From contig NZ_JAIGQB010000005.1 of NCBI RefSeq assembly GCF_021083185.1, forward strand, positions 124,001 to 188,000: a stretch of DNA of 64,000 nt. The letters are read 5' to 3'. Positions 53,719-60,770 of the stretch are shown piece after piece (the first letter of the stretch is position 1; each line of letters opens with the position of its first letter). The translations under genes and the position numbers were made by a program. Below the pieces are notes generated by a model. That model was not told the origin of the DNA and did not search any database. It was given only the letters and a program-made list of their open reading frames with translations. This DNA is from Nocardioides furvisabuli (GTDB lineage Bacteria; Actinomycetota; Actinomycetes; Propionibacteriales; Nocardioidaceae).

Positions 53719-55375
53719 CCGTCGTCACGGGGTTCTCGAAGCGGCTCAGCGCGATGCTGACCTGCACCTCCCACTCGCCGGCGCGCGGCACCACGACCTC
53801 GCCGCGGTAGGTCCCCGCGGCGATCGGGGTGAGGGCCACCCGGCCGAGGTCGAGGCCGTCGGTGCGCAGCTCGGCGACCGGGTTCACGGGCGGGTCGAAG
53901 GGCTCGCCCGTCGCGTCCTGGACCTGCACCAGCACGGAGTTGCTGCCCGTACGCCGCGGGTCGAGCACCGCGAGCACGCGCAGGTCGCCGGCGGTGGCGG
54001 CACCGACGCCGGTGGTGCCGGTCGGCGCGGCGACCGGCACGGGACGGGGGGAGGAGCTGACGAGGAAGCCGGTGACCCCGAGCAGCGCCACGAGGAGCGC
54101 CGCCTCCACGCGGACCGTCCGGGTCACGGCGGTCGCGGCGCGCTCCCGGTCACCGAAGCCGACCGCCGTCCGCACCGCGGGGAGGGTGCGCCAGCGGTTC
54201 CAGCCGCCGACCGCGGCGACGACGAGGGCGATCGCGACCTTGGCCAGCAGCAGCCAGCCGTACGCCGTCGAGACCAGGGCGTCCCAGGACCCCACCACGC
54301 GCCACGCGAGGAAGGTGCCGGTGGCTGCCACGGCGAGCAGGACACCGCCGGCGAGGGCGGAGAAGCGGGCCAGCGCCTGGGCGGCGAGCACCTCGCGACC
54401 CGCCAGCGCGCGCAGCGCCAGCGCCAGGCCGACGAGCCCGCCGAGCCACACCGCACCTGCGGTGACGTGCAGGACGTCGGCCGCGACCAGCAGCGGTGAC
54501 GGGCTGAACGCCCGGGTGTGGCCGACCAGCGACGGCCCGGCCAGCGCCACCAGCGCGCCGGCGGTGAGCCGCCACGCGGTCGTGCGGACGGGCGCGCTGT
54601 CGGAACCGGCCCGCACGACGACGGCAAGGCCGACCAGCACGACCGCGGCGCTCAGCAGCTCGTTGGCGACCAATGATGCGTCGAAGGCCGACACGACGTC
54701 GGTGAGCTCGAGCCCCTGGCCGTAGACCGCCGCCACCGGCACCTGGAGCGCCGCGGCCGCAGCGCCCGCCCCGGCGGCGTACGAGGTGACGCGGCGCAGC
54801 CGGGCCCGGACCGCCGTCCCGGGCCAGGCACGCGGCAGCACGAGTGCGACGAAGAGTGCGAGGCCCGCCGCCAGCAGCAGGCCGACGAGCGCGACCACGG
54901 CGAGGACGTCGCGCACCACGGTCACCGCGGCCGAGGAGGTTGCCTGCTCGGGAGGCGCCGCCACCGACGCGCTCGGCGCACCCACCGAGAAGGTGAGGGC
55001 GCCCGAGATCGGATGGCCGTCGTCGGACAGGACGTTCCACGACACCACGTAGGTGCCGTCCGAGAGGTCGTCGGCGTCGGCGAGGCCGACGGTGACATCC
55101 GTCCCGTTGGCGCCGGCCGTGGAGGCCACCGGGTCGCCGTCGGCGTCGTAGACCGCGATCTCCTGCGGCGTCAGCCGCACCGGCTCGTTGAAGGCCAGCG
55201 TCACCTCCGAGGGCGCCGTCTCGACGACGGCCCCCTCGGCGGGATCGCTGCCGACCAGCTCCGCGTGGGCCGAGGCCGGCGCGGCGCCGAGCAGGACGAG
55301 CGCGAGCGCGACCAGCGCCGCGGCCCACGGGCGCTGCGCCCGTCGCCACGACGCCGGTCGCGCCAGCGGGATCAC
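53696..55375 (-). CDS. CopC-CopD copper resistance/uptake fusion
   Basis: 559 residues. The signal peptide is cleaved before HAELVGSDPAEGAVV, so the mature N-terminal His (His37) is the copper ligand of the CopC domain (37-135; NVLSDDGHPISGALTFSVG is its C-terminal His motif). CopD follows with eight or more helices (~150-445), including His residues in LVGHTRAFSPSP and VLHVTAGAVWLGGL. A third, extracytoplasmic beta domain (~460-559) resembles FixH-like folds. It should move copper across the membrane. GTG overlaps the ycnI stop (GTGA). Confidence 0.9.
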   Translation of the reverse strand: MIPLARPASWRRAQRPWAAALVALALVLLGAAPASAHAELVGSDPAEGAVVETAPSEVTLAFNEPVRLTPQEIAVYDADGDPVASTAGANGTDVTVGLADADDLSDGTYVVSWNVLSDDGHPISGALTFSVGAPSASVAAPPEQATSSAAVTVVRDVLAVVALVGLLLAAGLALFVALVLPRAWPGTAVRARLRRVTSYAAGAGAAAAALQVPVAAVYGQGLELTDVVSAFDASLVANELLSAAVVLVGLAVVVRAGSDSAPVRTTAWRLTAGALVALAGPSLVGHTRAFSPSPLLVAADVLHVTAGAVWLGGLVGLALALRALAGREVLAAQALARFSALAGGVLLAVAATGTFLAWRVVGSWDALVSTAYGWLLLAKVAIALVVAAVGGWNRWRTLPAVRTAVGFGDRERAATAVTRTVRVEAALLVALLGVTGFLVSSSPRPVPVAAPTGTTGVGAATAGDLRVLAVLDPRRTGSNSVLVQVQDATGEPFDPPVNPVAELRTDGLDLGRVALTPIAAGTYRGEVVVPRAGEWEVQVSIALSRFENPVTTVRLTVRP

Positions 55376-56121
55376 GAGGTGGTGCGAGTGCGGGCCAGTG
55401 CTGCTCCGCCGGCCAGGAGGCCGAGCACGCCGGCACCGAGGCCCATCCAGCCCAGCATCGAGGAGTCCTCGGTCGCGGTCGTGGCCGCGGCCTCGGTCTC
55501 CTCGCCGGAGGCGTCGGCCGCCTGGTCGGCGCCCTCCTCGCTGCTCTCGTCGGCGCTCTCGTCGCCGTGGTGGTCGCCGCCGCTCGCGGCCACCACCTCG
55601 AAGGCGGGCGCGGGGCTGTCGAGCTCGTGGGGGTCCTGGTCCTCGGCCGGCACCTCGGTCCAGGCGTTCTCACCCTCCTCGCACGTCTGGATCGTCGGGA
55701 AGGTGAGCGTCTCGCCCGCCGCGTCGGGCAGCTGGAACGACAGCTCGAAGGTGTCGCGCATGCCGTCGGGGAGCGGGGTGCGCGCGGTGTAGACGATGGA
55801 GGCGACGCGCTCGGTCACCTCGTTGCCGTGGGCGTCGGCGACCGGCTCGTCGAGCTGCTCGACCGTGGGCTCCACGTCCCAGAACGGGTTGCGCGTGGGG
55901 GTCACCGACAGCACCGGCTCCGGCACCTGGATCTCGATGCTGGTCGTCGGCGATGCCTCGCAGCCGTGGCCGACGCTGAAGGTCACGACGGTGTAGGCGC
56001 CGGCCTCGACCGTCGTCGGGGTCGCGGTGACGTGGGCGCTCGCCGGCTGGACGAGCGAGAGGGCGATGGCCGCAGTGGCGGCCGGGAGCGCGCCGAGGCG
56101 CGCGAACGTACGGATGGACAT
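55372..56121 (-). CDS. ycnI: YcnI family (DUF1775) copper-binding protein
   Basis: 249 residues. The signal peptide ends ASA before HVTATPTTVEAGAYTVVTF; mature His30 with a Trp (FWDVEP) matches the monohistidine brace described for YcnI. The DUF1775 domain extends to ~170; a Glu/Asp/Ala-rich linker and one C-terminal helix (GWMGLGAGVLGLLAGGAALA) anchor it to the membrane. AGGAGAG precedes ATG. It is the first gene of the copper pair and overlaps the CopC-CopD start. Confidence 0.92.
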   Translation of the reverse strand: MSIRTFARLGALPAATAAIALSLVQPASAHVTATPTTVEAGAYTVVTFSVGHGCEASPTTSIEIQVPEPVLSVTPTRNPFWDVEPTVEQLDEPVADAHGNEVTERVASIVYTARTPLPDGMRDTFELSFQLPDAAGETLTFPTIQTCEEGENAWTEVPAEDQDPHELDSPAPAFEVVAASGGDHHGDESADESSEEGADQAADASGEETEAAATTATEDSSMLGWMGLGAGVLGLLAGGAALARTRTTS

Positions 56122-56196
56122 GTCTCTCCTGGAGTGGGCCTGCCGCAGGGCAGGTGGGGATCTGGGGTCGCGAGCGCCCCTGAGCCCGGTCCGGGC

Positions 56197-56739
56197 TCAG
56201 GCGGGCAGGACCGCCACGGGTGGCCCGCGCAGGAGGGGGACGAGGAGGTGGACGAGCGTGACGGGGGTCGTCGAGGTGACCGGACGGCGCAGCTGACCGA
56301 CGACGGGCAGGACGGGCCGCGCGAGGAGGTGGACGGCGTACGCCGCTGCCCGGCGCGCTGCCCACCACAGGACGGTGGTGAGGGCGGTGACGAAGACGTG
56401 GGCGGCGAGCATCTGCCACGACCAGCCCGGGTCGGTCGCCGTGCCGGTCATGTGGTCGTGCGAGGACACGAGCCCGAACGACTCGTGCACGCCGAGCTGT
56501 GCCACGGCCACCACGGGCAGCAGGACCGGCGCCGGGACTTCACGCCGCAGGACGAGCAGGCTGGCGGCCAGGACCACCGCGGCGACCAGGGCCAGCCCGG
56601 GTGCCGTGGGGACGTCGCCGCCGGCCCAGGTGTGGGCGGACGCAGCCCCGGTGACGGTGAGGATCGTGGCGGCGAGGGCGCGCGTCAGGGCGTACGGCGC
56701 ACGCGCCTGCTCCACCCGCACCTCCCACGCCACGCGCAC
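56197..56739 (-). CDS. Membrane protein beside copper genes, unknown function
   Basis: 180 residues with four or five helices. His-containing segments SAHTWAGGD, HESFGLVSSHDHMTG and LAAHVFVTALTTVLWWAARRA may line a metal path. I recall similar uncharacterised proteins near ycnI in actinobacteria. It lies 75 bp upstream of ycnI in the same direction, probably the same operon. GTG 56739 is the longest start; GTG 56733 is equally possible. Confidence 0.7.
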   Translation of the reverse strand: MRVAWEVRVEQARAPYALTRALAATILTVTGAASAHTWAGGDVPTAPGLALVAAVVLAASLLVLRREVPAPVLLPVVAVAQLGVHESFGLVSSHDHMTGTATDPGWSWQMLAAHVFVTALTTVLWWAARRAAAYAVHLLARPVLPVVGQLRRPVTSTTPVTLVHLLVPLLRGPPVAVLPA

Positions 56740-56782
56740 ATCGTCCCAGACGCGCCTCCCAGGCGCGCCGGGCCGTCCGGCG

Positions 56783-57205
56783 TCAGCCGTGCGAGCCCTT
56801 CGGACGGCGGTAGTCGGCCTGGCCGCGCGGCGGTCCGCAGGACGCGCCCCGGTGGCGGCTCCGCATGAACATCAGCGGGAAGACCAGCAGCCACAGGTGG
56901 GCGCCCGTGAGGAGGCTGAGCACGACGAGCGCCGCCAGGACGGGCAGCAGGGGCACCCGCTGCCGGGCCCGTGGCCGACGGGGACCGGCCGGCTCCGGCC
57001 CCGGTGGCAGCGGCGCCGGGAGGCGCGGCAGGTCGCTGAAGAGCAGGGCCAGGTCCGCGCGGGTGCGCGCGGTCCAGATCGCGTCGAGCCGCTCGTCGTA
57101 CTCCTCGTGGTCGAGGCGTCCCTCGGCGTAGTGGCCGGCGAGGTCGGCCATCGCGCGCTCGCGGTCGCTGTCGGCGATGCGCATCCGGGGGTCGGGCGAG
57201 GTCAT
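56783..57205 (-). CDS. DUF1707 domain membrane protein
   Basis: 140 residues. The N-terminal DUF1707 (MRIADSDRERAMADLAGHYA, GRLDHEEYDERLDA, then LFSDLP) spans 7-60. A Pro/Arg-rich linker and a hydrophobic segment LLPVLAALVVLSLLTGAHLW follow. DUF1707 is common in actinobacteria, often with membrane or regulatory partners; function unknown. ATG overlaps the PadR stop (ATGA), so it is likely under PadR control. Confidence 0.85.
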   Translation of the reverse strand: MTSPDPRMRIADSDRERAMADLAGHYAEGRLDHEEYDERLDAIWTARTRADLALLFSDLPRLPAPLPPGPEPAGPRRPRARQRVPLLPVLAALVVLSLLTGAHLWLLVFPLMFMRSRHRGASCGPPRGQADYRRPKGSHG

Positions 57206-57927
57206 CGCTCGGCGTCCCGTCCGTCCGCGAGGATGCCGTAGAGGCGGCGGCGGGTGTCGACGAGGACGCCGAGGGCCGCCTTCTTCTGCTGCTCCGAGCC
57301 CTGGGTGCCGAGCTGCCACACCGCGCTCACGACCTGGCCGATCTCGCTCTTGATGTCGGCCTGGCCGGACGGCTGGTCGTCGGGCGACGGCTCTGTCCGG
57401 GCGAAGGGCGCCCAGACCGAGGCGACCTCGTCGGTGTGGGCCTCGACCCACTCGACGCCGGCGTCGGTGAGACGGATCGTGCGGCGGCCGCGCTCGTCGT
57501 CGGCCTCCACGAGGCCCTCGTCCTGCAGCTGCTGGATGGTGGGGTAGACCGACCCGGGGGAGGGGCGCCAGTCACCGTGGCTCAGCTCGGCGATCTCCTG
57601 GATCACCTGGTACCCGTTGATCGGCTCCTCGGCCGTGCGGGCGCGGTGCAGCACGTCGATGATCGCCATGCGCACGTCGCCGCGACGCACGCGCGGGCTG
57701 CGCTGCTGCGGTCGCTGGGGGGCGCTCGCGAAGCCGAAGATCTCGCCGAGCCACGGCGGCGGGCCACCGGCCTTGCGACCGCGGCCGCCGCCACCGCTGA
57801 AGGCCTGCCCCCAGCCACTCCAGTCGCCGCCGGAGGGGCGTCGGTAGTCGCGCTCGCCCTCGGCGCGGTCGGGGCGGTTCTCGTCGTTGCTCTCGGGCCA
57901 GTCGGCCCCGGGCCAGTGGTGTCCCAT
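57202..57927 (-). CDS. PadR-family transcriptional regulator
   Basis: 241 residues. An unusual ~80-residue N-terminal extension rich in Gly, Arg, Trp and Pro precedes the PadR winged helix (about 85-165): RMAIIDVLHRARTAEEPINGYQVIQEIAE, then SPGSVYPTIQQLQDEGLVEA. The C-terminal helix for dimerisation ends near 235. GAGGAG lies seven bases before ATG 57927. The 16-bp palindrome upstream is probably its own operator. Confidence 0.9.
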   Translation of the reverse strand: MGHHWPGADWPESNDENRPDRAEGERDYRRPSGGDWSGWGQAFSGGGGRGRKAGGPPPWLGEIFGFASAPQRPQQRSPRVRRGDVRMAIIDVLHRARTAEEPINGYQVIQEIAELSHGDWRPSPGSVYPTIQQLQDEGLVEADDERGRRTIRLTDAGVEWVEAHTDEVASVWAPFARTEPSPDDQPSGQADIKSEIGQVVSAVWQLGTQGSEQQKKAALGVLVDTRRRLYGILADGRDAER

Positions 57928-57961
57928 GGTGTGCTCCTCGTGTCCTGGACGGTGCGTCGGA

Positions 57962-57995
57962 TGACCTATCGGTGACCTATCGCGATATATCGCGA
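57962..57995. promoter_or_regulatory. PadR operator: palindrome and direct repeats
   Basis: TCGCGATATATCGCGA (57980-57995) is a perfect 16-bp palindrome. TGACCTATC occurs twice beside it, at 57962-57970 and 57973-57981, 11 bases apart. Located 35-68 bases upstream of the padR start, where autorepression would act. Confidence 0.65.
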
Positions 57996-58089
57996 GCGTA
58001 CGCCGGCATCTGGGCCCGGACAACCCGGAATGACCCCGGTCCGACCCTGATCCACGGGCGCCGACCAGCAGGCTCCGTAGGCGACTGGC

Positions 58090-58300
58090 GGCGTGAAGTC
58101 CGTCGTCGATGGCGCTGAGCATGGCTGGTGCCCGGGCAGCGGGCAGTCGGGTGGTGCCGGTGTGGTCGACGAGGAACGCGCGGCCGTGCGGCGTGCGCCA
58201 GGCGGCGCCCGGGACCGACGACGCGGGTGGAGCAGCCACCGTAGGTCTTGGTTCGGTGGTGGCGCCGGCGTAGGGGGCCCGAGTTGTGGGGGGCCGGTCT
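58090..58300 (-). pseudogene. Decayed C-terminus of DUF222/13E12 HNH gene
   Basis: Minus-strand frames contain NSGPLRRRHHRTKTYGG, matching the HNH tail NLxxLCRxHHRxKT of 13E12-family proteins with the Cys changed to Arg. A frame change then leads into AAWRTPHGRAFLVDHTGTTR, the usual family C-terminus. No upstream DUF222 part or start remains. Coordinates are approximate. The intact relative is at 20.8-22.1 kb. Confidence 0.6.
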
Positions 58301-58437
58301 GGCCCGGGACCGGACAATGGCTGCAAAATGACGCATCTTCTCGACCGCCCTGATTGCAGCAGCTTCGGTGCTTTCCGAGGGCGCGCTCATCTCCGCTGCG
58401 ACATACTCTTCGAAGTTGAAACAGAGAGTTCTTCACC

Positions 58438-58701
58438 ATGGCCACCTTCCGTACCGTCCTCGAGGCAACCGGCGGCAACAACGTCGGAATCGTCGTCCCC
58501 GAAGACATCGTCCAAGCCTTCAACCGCGGGAAGCGGGTGCCAGTGGTCGTCACCATCGACGGCGACTACACCTTCAAGACCACGATCGGCGTGATGGGTG
58601 GACGCTTCTTGGTCTCATTCAATGCCGAGACCCGCAAGAACACCGGCCGTGGAGCCGGAGACGAGGTCACGGTCGACCTCGTCGCCGATCCGGACCGCTG
58701 A
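58438..58701 (+). CDS. DUF1905-like small protein
   Basis: 87 residues. TFRTVLEATGGNNVGIVVPE, then VPVVVTIDGDYTFKTTIGVM and GRGAGDEVTVDLVADPD match the DUF1905 beta-barrel pattern (substrate binding unproven). Only the DUF1905 module is present, without the YdeI-like extension seen in some relatives. Base use is less GC-rich than neighbours upstream of the ATG, and it stands alone between a decayed HNH gene and an LCP gene, so horizontal arrival is possible. Confidence 0.75.
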   Translation: MATFRTVLEATGGNNVGIVVPEDIVQAFNRGKRVPVVVTIDGDYTFKTTIGVMGGRFLVSFNAETRKNTGRGAGDEVTVDLVADPDR

Positions 58702-58922
58702 GCCGCACCAACTGTCCCAGCACACGAAGCCCTTGCCCTGCCCGCGGGTACCCGTTCAAGGGGCGCATCCACCTCGTCGAAGTCGACGGCGTCGCCAACG
58801 CCCTTCAACGACTCGCCGGATCAGTTACGGATTTTGGCGTTCGCCGACAAGCGGCGCTGTGCACCACCACCCAGCCCAGCTCGAAGACCAACCGCAGCGG
58901 CCGAAGCCCACGCCCGCCCGGG
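58702..58922. other. 221-bp gap between convergent genes
   Basis: No convincing gene on either strand. It is the convergent 3' region of the DUF1905 gene and the LCP gene. No T-tailed hairpin was found. Confidence 0.4.
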
Positions 58923-60149
58923 CTACTGGCGGGCGCGCCCCGTCGGCGTGCACGCCCGCCCCGGCACGCCGGCGTCCTCGATGATCGCGTCGAACAGCGC
59001 CGGCGCCCGCTCGGGGTCGGCGATGATGCGGTTGGGGTCGCTCGGCGCCGGCAGGTTGGGCATCGTGCACGTCCGGGTGTCGCCGGTCATCGCCAGGGCG
59101 AACCGGCCGAGGTCGAGCGGGTTCATCTCCTCGTCGACGCGGATCGCTCCGGAGGCGGCGTCGTTGATCCGCCAGTAGCGCACCGGGTTGACGAACGTCC
59201 ACGGGGACAGGGCCTCGTCGCCGACCGCGCTGATCACCTCGCGCTGGCGAGCGACCCGGTCGAGGTCGCTGAGCGCGGTGACGTAACGGGAGCGGGAGTA
59301 GCCGAGCGCGGTGAGGCCGTCGACCTCCTGGCAGCCCTTCTTGATGTCCAGGCGCGCCCGCGGGTCGCGCATGTCCTGCTTGGGGCAGATCTGCACCCCG
59401 CCGAAGGCGTCGACGGTGTTGATGACGCTGCCGAAGCCGAGCTCGACGTAGTGGTCGATGTGGATGCCGGTCAGCGCCTCCACGCGCTGGACCAGCAGGG
59501 GTGCTCCGCCGCTCGCGAAGGCGGCGTTGATCATCTGGGTGCCGCCGTCCGGCACCTCGACGAGGGTGTCGCGCGGGATCGACATCATCGTGCGACCACC
59601 GGAGCCGGTGTGCAGGACGATGATCGTGTCGGTGTTGGTGCCGCCGCGCTCGGGCGTGTCGAGCACCTCGCGCTGCTCGTCGGTGAGGTCGTCGGCCTTG
59701 TCCGAGCCGACGATGAGGTAGTTGGTCCCCGGCTGGTCGCCCGGCCGGTCGCCGGCGGGGGTCGCGTCGACCTCGTCGAGCGTCGTCCAGTGGTAGAGCG
59801 GGACACCGGCGAGGTAGACCAGCACCAGCAGGAGCAGGAGCGGGATGAGGCCCAGCCGGAGGCGGGGGAGTCGGCGGCGCTTCTTCTCCGGGCGCGGCGG
59901 CGGTGCGGCGGACGACGTGCTCGGACGGCCCGGGGGCTGCCCACCCGACCCCCGCGCCTCGCGCCTGGCCACCGGCATCACCCGGGTCTCGTCGGGGCGC
60001 TGGGCCTGCGAGGCTCCCCGGCCCGATCCCTGGGTCGGCACCTTCTGGGTGGCGTCACTCGGCGGCTTCTGCGACGAGCCCCCGTAGAGCCAGTCGTACT
60101 CGGGTGTTCCCTTCTCGGGCACCCCGGAACCCTGCGGACGATCAGCCAT
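58923..60149 (-). CDS. LytR-CpsA-Psr family cell-wall ligase (first)
   Basis: 408 residues. A long disordered cytoplasmic N-terminus (~100 residues, Ser/Pro/Arg-rich), one membrane helix LGLIPLLLLLVLVYLAG, and an extracytoplasmic LCP domain: GTNTDTIIVLHTGS, MMSIPRDTLVEVP (pyrophosphate-binding Arg), DAFGGVQIC, LTALGYSRSRY and DLDRVARQREVI (Arg residues). LCP enzymes attach arabinogalactan, teichoic acid or capsule to peptidoglycan. ATG 60149 follows TAGCGT by eight bases; that -10 overlaps the divergent thioesterase -10. Confidence 0.92.
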   Translation of the reverse strand: MADRPQGSGVPEKGTPEYDWLYGGSSQKPPSDATQKVPTQGSGRGASQAQRPDETRVMPVARREARGSGGQPPGRPSTSSAAPPPRPEKKRRRLPRLRLGLIPLLLLLVLVYLAGVPLYHWTTLDEVDATPAGDRPGDQPGTNYLIVGSDKADDLTDEQREVLDTPERGGTNTDTIIVLHTGSGGRTMMSIPRDTLVEVPDGGTQMINAAFASGGAPLLVQRVEALTGIHIDHYVELGFGSVINTVDAFGGVQICPKQDMRDPRARLDIKKGCQEVDGLTALGYSRSRYVTALSDLDRVARQREVISAVGDEALSPWTFVNPVRYWRINDAASGAIRVDEEMNPLDLGRFALAMTGDTRTCTMPNLPAPSDPNRIIADPERAPALFDAIIEDAGVPGRACTPTGRARQ

Positions 60150-60157
60150 GGGCGAAG

Positions 60158-60167
60158 ACGCTACCGT
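60158..60167. promoter_or_regulatory. Overlapping divergent -10 elements
   Basis: ACGCTACCGT contains TAGCGT on the minus strand (60158-60163, for the LCP gene) and TACCGT on the plus strand (60162-60167, for the thioesterase), sharing two bases. Both starts are 7-8 bases away, so both mRNAs appear leaderless and the promoters mutually exclusive. Confidence 0.55.
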
Positions 60168-60174
60168 GCCGAGG

Positions 60175-60672
60175 GTGAGCAACCCCCGCCCCACGTCGTA
60201 CAGCCGTGTGAGCCTCGGGATCATGGCGCACTCGAGCGAGGCCAACCTGCTCGGCAACGTCCACGGCGGCGAGGTGATGAAGCTCGCCGACTCCACGGCC
60301 GGCGCCGTCGCGCACCGCCACAGCGGCGGCCCGGCGGTCACCGCGGCGATGGACGAGATGACCTTCCTCGCCCCGGTCCATGTCGGCGACATCATCAAGA
60401 CCTACGCCCAGGTCAACTGGGCCGGCACGTCCTCGATGGAGATCGGCGTGCGTGTCGAGGCCCAGCCGTGGGGCAACGCCGGCGACGAGCCGGTCCACGT
60501 GGCCAGCGCCTACTTCGTCTTCGTGGCCATCGACGAGGACGGACACCCGCGCCCCGTGCCGCCGCTGGAGACCGAGACGCCCGACGACGTACGCCGTCAG
60601 CGCGAGGCCGAGATCAGGCGCGCGCACCGGCTGGCGCGCAAGGCCGAGATCGACCGGGGCCGCGAGGGCTGA
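60175..60672 (+). CDS. Acyl-CoA thioesterase, hotdog fold
   Basis: 165 residues. VSLGIMAHSSEANLLGNVHGG and the following LADSTAGAVAHRHSGG place it in the YciA/BACH acyl-CoA hydrolase group; the catalytic-region Asn-Gly-Asp pattern is retained (NVHGGEVMKLAD). MTFLAPVHVGDIIKTYAQV is the conserved second block. It hydrolyses acyl-CoA in the cytoplasm, chain length unknown. GTG 60175 is set by TACCGT seven bases upstream; GTG at 60166 lies within the -10 and ATG 60148 is upstream of it. Confidence 0.88.
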   Translation: MSNPRPTSYSRVSLGIMAHSSEANLLGNVHGGEVMKLADSTAGAVAHRHSGGPAVTAAMDEMTFLAPVHVGDIIKTYAQVNWAGTSSMEIGVRVEAQPWGNAGDEPVHVASAYFVFVAIDEDGHPRPVPPLETETPDDVRRQREAEIRRAHRLARKAEIDRGREG

Positions 60673-60770
60673 CCGCCCAGGCTGAGCGACACGGCGAGTC
60701 GCGCACCGATGGGACGGGTGTGACTGGTGATACTGGTCGGGCTGACTTCCCCCAGCTGAAAGGCCCCGCG

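Noticed and set aside
58368..60770. Long plus-strand extension upstream of the second LCP protein
   Set aside because: The frame is open across antisense of the first LCP gene and the thioesterase; the real start is ATG 60771 with AAAGG seven bases upstream.
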